Shown: in pieces, positions 43,833 through 50,544 of the stretch | How the letters are laid out: every line of letters starts with the position of its first letter | Position numbering within the stretch: position 1 is the first letter of the stretch | NCBI RefSeq assembly: GCF_002930645.1 | Contig: NZ_PSNW01000005.1 | Location: 1 to 64,000 of the forward strand | From: Solimonas fluminis | GTDB taxonomy: Bacteria > Pseudomonadota > Gammaproteobacteria > Nevskiales > Nevskiaceae | Reading direction: 5' to 3' | DNA: 64,000 nucleotides | The notes under the pieces: generated by a model | Database searches by the model: none | Told to the model about the DNA's origin: nothing | Seen by the model: the letters and a program-made list of their open reading frames with translations, nothing else | Translations under genes and position numbers: made by a program

Positions 43833-44278
43833 TGATCGCCTGGATCGAACGCGCGCTGGCCTTGGCGATCCATGACCGCCAACTCGCCGAGCATGGGGGC
43901 GTGCCCGGCGTGCGCGACGAAAACCTTCTGGCCTGCGCCCTCGCCGGCTCGCAGCAGCTGCATCACTCTGGCGATCCGCCCCCCGATCTCGCCGACCTTG
44001 CGGCGACGCTGGCCTATGCCATGGCGCGCAATCACCCCTTCGTGGATGGCAACAGGCGGACAGCCTATATCGTCTCCCGCGTTTTCCTGGCGCTCAACGG
44101 CGTGGAGCTGATCGCCTCGGCCGAAGAGAAGTACCTGTCGGTCCTCGCACTGGCCGAAGGACGGATGCCGCCGGGGGAACACGCCGCATGGCTGCGGCGG
44201 AACAGCCGCCGCGACGGACCGGAGCAGGTGCAGGTGCAGGTGCAGGAAACCGCACCCCGCTGCAAGGCCACGACCTGA
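43832..44278 (+). CDS. doc: Doc-family (death-on-curing) toxin
   Basis: A 148-residue Fic-fold toxin with the motif HPFVDGNRRTA (68-78), the Doc version of HxFxxGNxR. Doc enzymes phosphorylate EF-Tu and stop translation. The antitoxin gene overlaps by one base. The protein carries a tail after about residue 125, longer than usual, encoded partly by a hexanucleotide repeat (3.8 copies of GCAGGT, 44224-44246) giving Val-Gln repeats. The N-terminus and active site look intact. Confidence 0.92.
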   Translation: MIAWIERALALAIHDRQLAEHGGVPGVRDENLLACALAGSQQLHHSGDPPPDLADLAATLAYAMARNHPFVDGNRRTAYIVSRVFLALNGVELIASAEEKYLSVLALAEGRMPPGEHAAWLRRNSRRDGPEQVQVQVQETAPRCKATT

Positions 44279-44280
44279 GC

Positions 44281-44793
44281 ATGCAGCTCCACCAGATCAA
44301 CATCCAGTACGACATGGCGCAGGACCGCCTGCTGCTGCGCGTCAGCACGCGCGACCGGCAGGAATACCGCCTGTGGCTGACGCGGCGCTTCACGGCGCTG
44401 TGGTGGCCGGCGCTGTTCGAGGTGCTGGGACACAACGAGGCCGTGCGCCGCCAGGGCGACCCGGAGCTGCAGAAGGCCGTGCTGGAGTTCCAGCACCAGA
44501 CCGCGCTGCAGGGCACCGATTTCCGCCAGCGCTTCGACGCCGAGGAACTGGCGCAGGGCATGGCGCCGCTGCTGGTGCACAAGGTGCAGATGCGGCGCGA
44601 CGGCGAGGAGCACTACCTGCTGGTGTTCTCGCCGCAGGAGGGCCCGGGCCTGGAGGTACGCCTGCCCGAGAGGATCATGCACGCGCTGGCGCGGTTGCTG
44701 ACCGAGGGCGTGAAGCAGGCGGACTGGGGCATCGCCGCACCCGCCGCCGCACAGCCGGACCTGCCGCCCGCCGCGGAGCGCCGGCTCAACTGA
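44281..44793 (+). CDS. Conserved hypothetical protein
   Basis: A 170-residue soluble protein that I know only as a conserved proteobacterial hypothetical. It begins QLHQINIQYDMAQDRLLLRVSTRDRQEYRLWLTRRFTALWWPAL, and the pattern continues with strands (HKVQMRRDGEEHYLLVFSPQEGPGLEVRLPE) and a C-terminal helix. It starts 2 bases after the doc stop, so it may be read with the toxin-antitoxin transcript, though a role in that system is not established. Its end overlaps the convergent DUF938 gene by 8 bases. Confidence 0.78.
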   Translation: MQLHQINIQYDMAQDRLLLRVSTRDRQEYRLWLTRRFTALWWPALFEVLGHNEAVRRQGDPELQKAVLEFQHQTALQGTDFRQRFDAEELAQGMAPLLVHKVQMRRDGEEHYLLVFSPQEGPGLEVRLPERIMHALARLLTEGVKQADWGIAAPAAAQPDLPPAAERRLN

Positions 44794-45376
44794 GCTGCCA
44801 GACCCGGCAGCGGTTGTTGGCCGGCATGGCGTGATCCTGCAGCAGTCTCAGCCCGCCCTGCGCCGCCAGCTCATCCACCGCCTCGGCATCGCGGATGCCG
44901 CGCCGCGGGTCGGCGTGCTTCAAGGCCGTGTCGAAGTCGGCGTTGCTCGGGCTGGTGAAGCGGCCGCCGTAGTTGAAGGGGCCGTAGATCGCCAGCTTCG
45001 CACCCGGCACCATCACCTCCGGCAGGCGGCGGAACATCTCGCGCACCTCCTCCCAGCCCATGATGTGCAGGGTGTTGGCACTGAACACGGCGTCGTATTC
45101 CCGCCCTGGCCAGTCGGCCTGGTTGACGTCCAGCACCAGCGGCGGCGGCGTGTTGGGCAGCGCCGCATCCTCCAGCCACAGGCGGATGCCGTGCAGGTTC
45201 TCCTCGCGGTCCGCGCTCTGCCAGACCAGCGGCAGCGCGGCGGCGAAATGCACGGCGTGCTGCCCGGTACCGCTGCCGATCTCCAGCACGCGGCGGCGGT
45301 CGCCGAAATGCTCGCGCAGCACCGCGAGGATCGGCTCGCGGTTGCGCTCGCAGGAGGCGGAGTAGGGTTTGTTCAT
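44786..45376 (-). CDS. DUF938 SAM-dependent methyltransferase
   Basis: A 196-residue class I methyltransferase of the DUF938 type. It has motif I VLEIGSGTGQHAVHFA, FSANTLHIMGWEEVREMFRRLPEVMVPGAKLAIYGPFNYGGRFTSPSN and the family-typical start MNKPYSASCERNREPIL. It is close to the proteins that include eukaryotic METTL26. The start codon abuts a palindromic repeat (45378-45426) that occupies the leader and contributes an AGG ribosome-site-like sequence. Substrate unknown. Confidence 0.9.
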   Translation of the reverse strand: MNKPYSASCERNREPILAVLREHFGDRRRVLEIGSGTGQHAVHFAAALPLVWQSADREENLHGIRLWLEDAALPNTPPPLVLDVNQADWPGREYDAVFSANTLHIMGWEEVREMFRRLPEVMVPGAKLAIYGPFNYGGRFTSPSNADFDTALKHADPRRGIRDAEAVDELAAQGGLRLLQDHAMPANNRCRVWQLS

Positions 45377-45377
45377 G

Positions 45378-45426
45378 GGACCTGCCGGTCCCACCGCGGC
45401 CGCAGCGGCACTGGCAGGTCCTCCTA
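45378..45426. repeat. REP-like inverted repeat between two minus-strand genes
   Basis: GGACCTGCC (45378-45386) and GGCAGGTCC (45413-45421) are perfectly complementary around a GC-rich centre holding GCGGCCGC. The right end reads CTCCTAC; its CTA (45424-45426) is the stop codon of the MAPEG gene, and the left arm lies one base before the DUF938 start codon. Confidence 0.75.
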
Positions 45427-45822
45427 CACCAGCAGCGCGGCGATGCCGCGCCACAGGCACAGCAGGCCCGTGACCAGCAGCAGCAGGAAGGTCAGCGCCG
45501 TGCCCCAGAAGCGGCCGAACTTCCACTTCTGCGTGTAGGACAGCGCGATGCCGTGCAGCAGGCGCGCCAGCAGCAGCGTGGCGCCGAGCAGGTGCAGCAG
45601 CCAGGGCGGCGTGGCGCCGCCGGTTTCCAGCATCGCCAGCAGCAGCAGGATCAGCGGCACGTACTCGGCGAAGTTGCCGTGCCCGCGGATGCGGCGCAGC
45701 AGTTCCTGGTCGCCGCCGTCGCCCAGGCTCACGCCATGGCCGCGCTGCTGCACGACCCGATAGCTGAGCGCCAGGAACAGGATCGCCAGCGCGCCGGCGT
45801 AGAGCGGTGTGATGGTCAGCAT
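45424..45822 (-). CDS. MAPEG family membrane protein
   Basis: A 132-residue protein with four hydrophobic helices. It matches the MAPEG family (membrane-associated proteins in eicosanoid and glutathione metabolism, YecN-like): LAILFLALSYRVVQQRG near the start, RRIRGHGNFAEYVPLILLLLAMLE, LLGATLLLARLLHGIAL and a final helix. The RGHxNxxEYxP motif is diagnostic. Bacterial roles are largely unknown. The stop codon is provided by the repeat just downstream. An AT-rich leader (45867-45909) separates it from the phosphofructokinase gene. Confidence 0.9.
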   Translation of the reverse strand: MLTITPLYAGALAILFLALSYRVVQQRGHGVSLGDGGDQELLRRIRGHGNFAEYVPLILLLLAMLETGGATPPWLLHLLGATLLLARLLHGIALSYTQKWKFGRFWGTALTFLLLLVTGLLCLWRGIAALLV

Positions 45823-45866
45823 GGTCTCCCCTTCGTTGGATGCGCCTAGGCTAGCGCATTGCCGGG

Positions 45867-45909
45867 TTTATTTTTATTTATGAATAGTTATATGCAATTT
45901 AATATAAAA
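45867..45909. promoter_or_regulatory. AT-rich island between phosphofructokinase and MAPEG genes
   Basis: About 43 bases are almost pure A/T (TTTATTTTTATTTATGAATA and further TTTAATATAAAAT), in strong contrast to their surroundings. On the minus strand it supplies -10-like hexamers upstream of the MAPEG gene. It also directly follows the phosphofructokinase stop and may mark a transcription boundary. Confidence 0.4.
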
Positions 45910-46998
45910 TCAAACATCGCCGATATAGGTTCCAACGCCGCGCGCCGTGGCGATCAGCGGATCGTCCGGCTGCAGCAGCCGCGAACCCACGGTGACGGCC
46001 GACAGCGGCACGTCCACCACCCCGCGATCCTGCCAGGCCACCATGCGCGAGAAGCGCCGCTCGGCGACCAGCCTCACCGCATGCACGCCGAAGGCCGAGG
46101 CCAGCAGGCGGTCGCGCGGCGAAGGCGTGCCGCCGCGCTGCAGGTGCCCGAGCACGGTGACGCGGGTCTCCGCGCCCAGGCGGCGGCTGATCTCGCGCTC
46201 CAGGTAGTAGCCGACACCGCCATAGCGCAGCTGCTCGCCCGGCAGGCTGATCGACACCGGCTTGCCTTCCTCGGTCTTCACGCCCTCGGCCACCACCAGC
46301 AAGGCATGCGAGCGCCCCTGCGACAGCACGCGGCGCAGGTGCGCCACCAGGCCGTCGAGGGTATAGGGCAACTCGGGCACCAGGATCACGTCGGCCCCGC
46401 CGGCGATGCCGCCGTTGAGTGCGATGTGGCCGGCATCCCGCCCCATGGTTTCCAGGATCATCACCCGGTGGTGGCTGGCTGCAGTGGGCTGCAGGCGGTC
46501 CAGCGCATCGGTGACGACGTTGATCGCGGAAGCGAAGCCCACGGCGTACTCGGTGCCATGCACATCGTTGTCGATGGTCTTGGGCACGCCGACCATGCCG
46601 ATGCCGGCCTGCTCGCAGAGCCGGCTGAGGATGCGCATGGAACCGTCGCCGCCGATGACCACCAGCGCATCCAGCCCCAGTTCGCGCACCCCGGCCGCAA
46701 AGTCCCCGGAGCGGTCGCGGAAGCTGCCGTCCGGCTGCGGGAAGCGGAAGGGATCGCCCTTGTTGGTGGTGCCCAGGAAGGTGCCGCCCTCGCGCAGCAG
46801 GCCTTCGTCGAACGAATCCGCGTGCAGCTCGCGGTAGCGCGGCGGTTTCTCCATCAGGCCCAGGGAGCCGTCGAGGACGCCCAGCACGCGCCAGCCGCAG
46901 ACCCGGTTGGCGTGATAGGTCACGGCACGGATCACCGCGTTGAGGCCGGCGCAGTCGCCGCCGCTGGTCAATACACCGAGGGTCTTGATGTCCTTCAT
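45910..46998 (-). CDS. 6-phosphofructokinase, mixed-type (group III-like)
   Basis: A 362-residue phosphofructokinase that phosphorylates fructose 6-phosphate. It has SGGDCAGLN at the N-terminus, GGDGS (116-120) and PKTIDND (139-145). GGDGS is the ATP-type form, whereas Lys in PKTIDND is the PPi-type form. This mixed signature is that of the group III enzymes, whose donor must be measured. MGRDAGHIAL and LGHLQRGGTPSPRDRLLASAFG follow. ATG 46998 fits the family start. It is divergent from rsgA. Confidence 0.92.
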   Translation of the reverse strand: MKDIKTLGVLTSGGDCAGLNAVIRAVTYHANRVCGWRVLGVLDGSLGLMEKPPRYRELHADSFDEGLLREGGTFLGTTNKGDPFRFPQPDGSFRDRSGDFAAGVRELGLDALVVIGGDGSMRILSRLCEQAGIGMVGVPKTIDNDVHGTEYAVGFASAINVVTDALDRLQPTAASHHRVMILETMGRDAGHIALNGGIAGGADVILVPELPYTLDGLVAHLRRVLSQGRSHALLVVAEGVKTEEGKPVSISLPGEQLRYGGVGYYLEREISRRLGAETRVTVLGHLQRGGTPSPRDRLLASAFGVHAVRLVAERRFSRMVAWQDRGVVDVPLSAVTVGSRLLQPDDPLIATARGVGTYIGDV

Positions 46999-47212
46999 GC
47001 GGACCTTCTTCAGCAAGCTTGCTGATGAGAGTAGCGCAGCTCCCGGATGGTTCGGGTCAAGGGGCGGCAAGCCGGCGTATACTCCCTGCCGGAATATGAC
47101 CGACCTTGCCTGACCTGCTCCGCCCTCGCGGCGGAATGCGCTCTCCACCCGGCATCACGCATGCCGGACTTCTTGCGGCTGCCCGGTGCAGCCCCATACA
47201 GGTCAGGATTCC

Positions 47213-48241
47213 ATGTCATCTCCCATGCTCTACGGCGCGCTGCGCCGCATCGGCTTTCCCATCCGCTACATCCCGCTGCTGCCCGGCGACGGCAGCACCC
47301 TGCCCGCGCGCGTGATCGCACGCCATCGCGACCGCTGCGAACTGCACGACGGCAGCCGGGTCTTCGACGCCCTCTTCAGTCCCGGGGAAGACCCCCTGGC
47401 GGGTGACTGGGCGCTCTGGAGCGCGTGCGGCGGCGAGCGCCGCATCGTCTCGCTGCTGCCGCGCCTCAACCTGATCCGCCGCGGCCGTGCCGACGGGGAG
47501 TCCCAGCCGCTGGTCGCCAATATCGATACCGCCCTGCTGGTCATGGGCCTGGACGGCAACTACAGGCCCAACCGCCTGGAACGCTTCCTGCTGCTGGCGC
47601 GTGCCTCCGAGACCACGCCTGTCGTGGTGCTGACCAAGGCCGACCTCTGCGGCGAGGCCGAGGCACGCATCGCCCAGGTGCGGCGCCTGTGCGGCGATGT
47701 CACCGCGGTGCTGCACGGCGATGCGCGCGACCCGCAATTGCGCGAAGCGCTGGGGCCCTGGTGCGGCGAGGGCCAGACGCTGGTGCTGCTGGGTTCCTCG
47801 GGCGTGGGCAAGTCCACGCTCTGCAACACGCTGCTGGGCGAGTCCGCGCAGGCGACCGGCGCGGTCAGCGCGGAGGGCGACCGCGGCCGTCACACCACGA
47901 CGGCGCGGCGCCTGCTGTCCCTGCCCGACGGCGCCTGCATCATCGACACGCCGGGCCTGCGCGAACTGCGCCTGTCGGGCGACGAAACGCTGGGCGACGG
48001 CGCCTTCGAGGATATCGTGCGGCTGGCGGAGCACTGCCGCTACCGGGACTGCCGCCATGGCGGCGAGCCGGGGTGTGCGGTGCGCGGCCAGGTCGAGGAG
48101 GAACGCCTGGACAACTACCATAAGCTGGAGCGCGAGCTGGCGCACGCGCAGCAGAACGCATTGCAGAAGCGGGAGTCGAAGCAGGCGGACAAGGCGCTGC
48201 AGCGCGGCCTGCGGCGCTTCTATCGCGACCGTGATCGATAA
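47213..48241 (+). CDS. rsgA: Ribosome small-subunit biogenesis GTPase RsgA
   Basis: A 342-residue circularly permuted GTPase that checks maturation of the 30S decoding centre. G-motifs occur in the permuted order: VLTKADL (G4), GSSGVGKST (G1), TTTARRLLSL (G2 region) and IDTPGL (G3). An N-terminal OB-type region precedes them and a C-terminal zinc knuckle CRYRDCRHGGEPGCAV follows. ATG 47213 has AGGA upstream; GTG 47186 is possible. The C-terminal basic tail is common in the family. Confidence 0.94.
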   Translation: MSSPMLYGALRRIGFPIRYIPLLPGDGSTLPARVIARHRDRCELHDGSRVFDALFSPGEDPLAGDWALWSACGGERRIVSLLPRLNLIRRGRADGESQPLVANIDTALLVMGLDGNYRPNRLERFLLLARASETTPVVVLTKADLCGEAEARIAQVRRLCGDVTAVLHGDARDPQLREALGPWCGEGQTLVLLGSSGVGKSTLCNTLLGESAQATGAVSAEGDRGRHTTTARRLLSLPDGACIIDTPGLRELRLSGDETLGDGAFEDIVRLAEHCRYRDCRHGGEPGCAVRGQVEEERLDNYHKLERELAHAQQNALQKRESKQADKALQRGLRRFYRDRDR

Positions 48242-48334
48242 ACGCGGCGGGAAGGCGCCGCCTGCAGGGGCGAGTGGCCCTGCTTTTCCGGAACGAGGAG
48301 GATGCGACGCTCCGTGCAGGGTCGCAGGAACACC

Positions 48335-49528
48335 ATGAGCATCAAGCAGGAAATCACCACCGGCCACGTGCCGGTGAAGATCTGGACCGAAGACATCGAC
48401 GAGGCGTCCCGCCAGCAGCTGGCCAACATCGCCGGCCTGCCCTTCGTGCATCACCACGTGGCCGCGATGCCCGACGTGCACCTGGGGATCGGGGCGACGG
48501 TGGGCTCGGTGATCGCCACGCGCCAGGCCATCGTGCCGGCGGCCGTCGGCGTGGACATCGGCTGCGGCATGGCCGCGGTCCGCACCACGCTGACCGCCGA
48601 GGACCTGGACGGGAAGCGCCTCGACAACGTCTTCCGCCAGATCGGCCGCGACGTGCCGGTGGGCCGTGACCAGCACCGCGCGGACCGCGCGCCAGCCGAG
48701 GCGGCCGCGTCCTTCGGACCCGGGCTGCGGGCGATCCTGGAGAAGCATCCGAAGCTCGAGTCCCGCAAGGACCCGAACGGCTGGGTCTGCCAGCTGGGCA
48801 GCCTCGGCGGCGGCAACCACTTCATCGAGATCTGCCTGGACGAGGCCGGCCGCGTGTGGGTGATGCTGCACTCGGGCAGCCGCGGCGTCGGCAACCGCAT
48901 CGGCACCTACTTCATCGAACGGGCCCGCGAGAAGGCACTGCGCATGGACCGCCAGCTGCCGGACCTGGACCTGGCCTGGCTCGACGAGGGTTCGCCGGAC
49001 TTCGAGGACTACGTCGAAGCCGTGGGCTGGGCGCAGGACTACGCGCGCATGAACCGCGAAGTGATGCTGGGCCTGGTGCTGGCGGCGATGCGCCGCCACC
49101 TGCGCCCCTTCCAGGCCGTGGCCGAGGCGGTGAACTGCCACCACAACTACGTCTCGCGCGAGCATCACTACGAAGCCGATGTCTGGGTGACCCGCAAGGG
49201 CGCGATCCGCGCCGGCCGTGGCCAGCTGGGCATCATCCCGGGCAGCATGGGCGCCAAGAGCTACATCGTGCGCGGCAAGGGCAACCCCGAGAGCTTCGAA
49301 TCCTGCTCGCACGGCGCCGGCCGCCGCATGAGCCGCACGCAGGCGCAGAAGCAGTACAGCACCTCGGACCTCGTACAGCAGACCGAGGGCGTGGTCTGCC
49401 GCAAGGACGTCGGCGTGGTCGACGAGATTCCGGCGGCGTACAAGGACATCGACCAGGTGATGGCCAACCAGACGGACCTGGTGGAAGTGGTGCACACGCT
49501 GAAGCAGGTGATGTGCGTGAAGGGGTGA
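48335..49528 (+). CDS. rtcB: RNA-splicing ligase RtcB
   Basis: A 397-residue RNA 3'-phosphate/5'-OH ligase that uses GTP and manganese to repair or splice RNA. Key parts are PDVHLGIGATVGSVIAT, VGVDIGCGM (metal-binding Cys and Asp), LGGGNHFIEI (metal-binding His), MLHSGSRGVGN and the guanylylated His in ESFESCSHGAGRRMSR. It lies 93 bases after rsgA. No RtcR or RtcA gene is adjacent. A strong terminator follows at 49530-49557. Confidence 0.95.
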   Translation: MSIKQEITTGHVPVKIWTEDIDEASRQQLANIAGLPFVHHHVAAMPDVHLGIGATVGSVIATRQAIVPAAVGVDIGCGMAAVRTTLTAEDLDGKRLDNVFRQIGRDVPVGRDQHRADRAPAEAAASFGPGLRAILEKHPKLESRKDPNGWVCQLGSLGGGNHFIEICLDEAGRVWVMLHSGSRGVGNRIGTYFIERAREKALRMDRQLPDLDLAWLDEGSPDFEDYVEAVGWAQDYARMNREVMLGLVLAAMRRHLRPFQAVAEAVNCHHNYVSREHHYEADVWVTRKGAIRAGRGQLGIIPGSMGAKSYIVRGKGNPESFESCSHGAGRRMSRTQAQKQYSTSDLVQQTEGVVCRKDVGVVDEIPAAYKDIDQVMANQTDLVEVVHTLKQVMCVKG

Positions 49529-49529
49529 A

Positions 49530-49557
49530 GAATGGCGGTGCTAACGCACCGCCATTC
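49530..49557 (+). terminator. Terminator hairpin after rtcB
   Basis: GAATGGCGGTGC and GCACCGCCATTC form a perfect 12-bp stem with a TAAC loop starting 2 bases after the rtcB stop codon. The T-run is weak. Confidence 0.75.
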
Positions 49558-49591
49558 TCGTTGGATTCGACCCTTCCACGGCCCGCTCACC

Positions 49592-49631
49592 CCGAGTAGC
49601 CTCGTGAGCGCAGCGAGCGTGCGTATCGAGG
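49592..49631 (+). repeat. Left 40-bp inverted repeat of the GIY-YIG cassette
   Basis: It reads CCGAGTAGCCTCGTGAGCGC at its outer end and GCGTATCGAGG at its inner end. It matches the reverse complement of 49970-50009 at 39 of 40 positions. Confidence 0.92.
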
Positions 49632-49661
49632 GGCCTGCCCGAACCCTGATACGATCCGGCA

Positions 49662-49964
49662 ATGCCCTTCTGGCTCTACATCCTTCACTGCGCCGACGGC
49701 TCGTACTACACCGGCCACACGGACAACCTTGAGCTGCGCATCGCCCAGCATGACGACGGAACGTTCAAGGGCTACACCGAGACGCGCAAGCCTGTGAAGC
49801 TAGTCTACAGCCAGGATTTTTCGAGCCGAAATGACGCACTGGCTGCGGAAATGCAAGTCAAGCGCTGGAGCCGTGCGAAGAAGGAAGCCCTGGTTCGTGG
49901 AGACCTGTCGGGATTGCAGGTCGCCGCGAGAAAGAGCTTCAGGAACATCGACCCACCGTTCTGA
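49662..49964 (+). CDS. GIY-YIG domain endonuclease (UPF0213 type)
   Basis: A 100-residue single-domain nuclease. It has WLYILHCADGSYYTGHTDNLELRIAQHDDG, where YIL and YYTG give the GIY-YIG pair with a following Arg. Lys/Glu-containing SSRNDALAAEMQVKRWSRAKKEALV supplies the catalytic Glu region. The length and ending (KSFRN) are typical of the UPF0213/YhbQ-like group. It stands alone between two long inverted repeats (49592-49631 and 49970-50009) and has no strong ribosome site. Cellular function and target are unknown; cleavage of structured DNA is the family expectation. Confidence 0.92.
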   Translation: MPFWLYILHCADGSYYTGHTDNLELRIAQHDDGTFKGYTETRKPVKLVYSQDFSSRNDALAAEMQVKRWSRAKKEALVRGDLSGLQVAARKSFRNIDPPF

Positions 49965-49969
49965 ACGTG

Positions 49970-50009
49970 CCTCGATACGCACGCTCGCTACGCTCACGAG
50001 GCTACTCGG
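49970..50009 (-). repeat. Right 40-bp inverted repeat of the GIY-YIG cassette
   Basis: It begins 5 bases after the nuclease stop codon (CCTCGATACGCACG...) and ends ...GGCTACTCGG. It is the inverted copy of 49592-49631 with one mismatch (CTACG against CTGCG). Confidence 0.92.
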
Positions 50010-50036
50010 CATGAACGGTTCGGCTGGTGAATCCGG

Positions 50037-50462
50037 TCAGATTCCCACCTCATCCTTCGGCGTCCGCATCACCACCAGCCGCGAATCCTCCAGCGCCGCC
50101 GAGCGATGCACCGTCTCCGCCCGGTAGTCGGGATTGGCCACCATCTGCAGGAAGGCCTGCATCGACGGATAGCGCACCAGCAGTACCTCGTCCCAGCGTT
50201 CGTCCTCCGGCCCGATGAAGCGGCCGATGGCCTCGGCCAGGAACACCGGTTGGCCGCCGACGGCGCGCACGCGCTTCTCCGCCAGCAGCGAGTAGCGGCC
50301 GTAGGCCTCGCGCCCGCTGCAGGGTGCATGGCCAGAGCCTTGCGGGTAGGCCGCCTGCTCGCGGAAGCGCAGCAGGTTCAGCATCGTCACCGGCGTGTCC
50401 ATCGGGATGCCGGTGGCGATGCGCTTGATGTCGGCGCCGCTGGGGTCGATCGTGCGGGTCAT
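50037..50462 (-). CDS. DUF1330 domain protein
   Basis: A 141-residue protein of the DUF1330 dimeric ferredoxin-like group, seen from PVTMLNLLRFREQAAYP, CSGREAYGRYSLLAEKRVRAVGGQPVFLAEA, DEVLLVRYPSMQAFLQMVANPDYRAETVHRSAALEDSRLV. The YPS.....M..NPDY signature is typical. ATG 50462 has GGAG eight bases upstream. It lies next to the right arm of the GIY-YIG cassette. Function unknown. Confidence 0.9.
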   Translation of the reverse strand: MTRTIDPSGADIKRIATGIPMDTPVTMLNLLRFREQAAYPQGSGHAPCSGREAYGRYSLLAEKRVRAVGGQPVFLAEAIGRFIGPEDERWDEVLLVRYPSMQAFLQMVANPDYRAETVHRSAALEDSRLVVMRTPKDEVGI

Positions 50463-50490
50463 GAAGGAAGCTCCGGAGGAAGGGGATGGA

Positions 50491-50526
50491 TGCGAAAAGG
50501 GCGGCACGCAGGCCGCCCTTTTCGCA
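50491..50526 (-). terminator. Strong hairpin terminator after the peptidase-like lipoprotein gene
   Basis: TGCGAAAAGGGCGGC and GCCGCCCTTTTCGCA form a perfect 15-bp stem around a 6-nt loop. It lies 19 bases past the stop of the minus-strand gene at 50545-52410. The A/T ends can act as the U-tract in either direction. Confidence 0.85.
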
Positions 50527-50544
50527 GTGACGGTCAACGGGAAT

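Larger units (their letters stand above)
49585..50016. mobile_element. Candidate GIY-YIG cassette bounded by inverted repeats
   Basis: Two 40-bp arms, at 49592-49631 and 49970-50009, are inverted copies of one another with a single mismatch. Weaker similarity extends outward to 49585 and 50016 (GTTCATG-like ends). Each arm is partly palindromic itself (CCTCG...CGAGG). They enclose only one gene, a GIY-YIG endonuclease. The layout suggests a small unit spread by or with the nuclease, comparable in logic to REP/RAYT pairs. Mobility is inferred, and no target duplication is evident. Confidence 0.55.

Noticed and set aside
44221-44250. GCAGGT hexanucleotide repeat as a CRISPR or tandem array
   Set aside because: Only 3.8 short copies without spacers, inside the toxin gene; it is a microsatellite.
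49585-50016. Reading the inverted repeats around the GIY-YIG gene as two ordinary terminators
   Set aside because: The arms pair with each other over 40 bp at 39 positions but have no T-runs, and rtcB already has a separate hairpin at 49530-49557.
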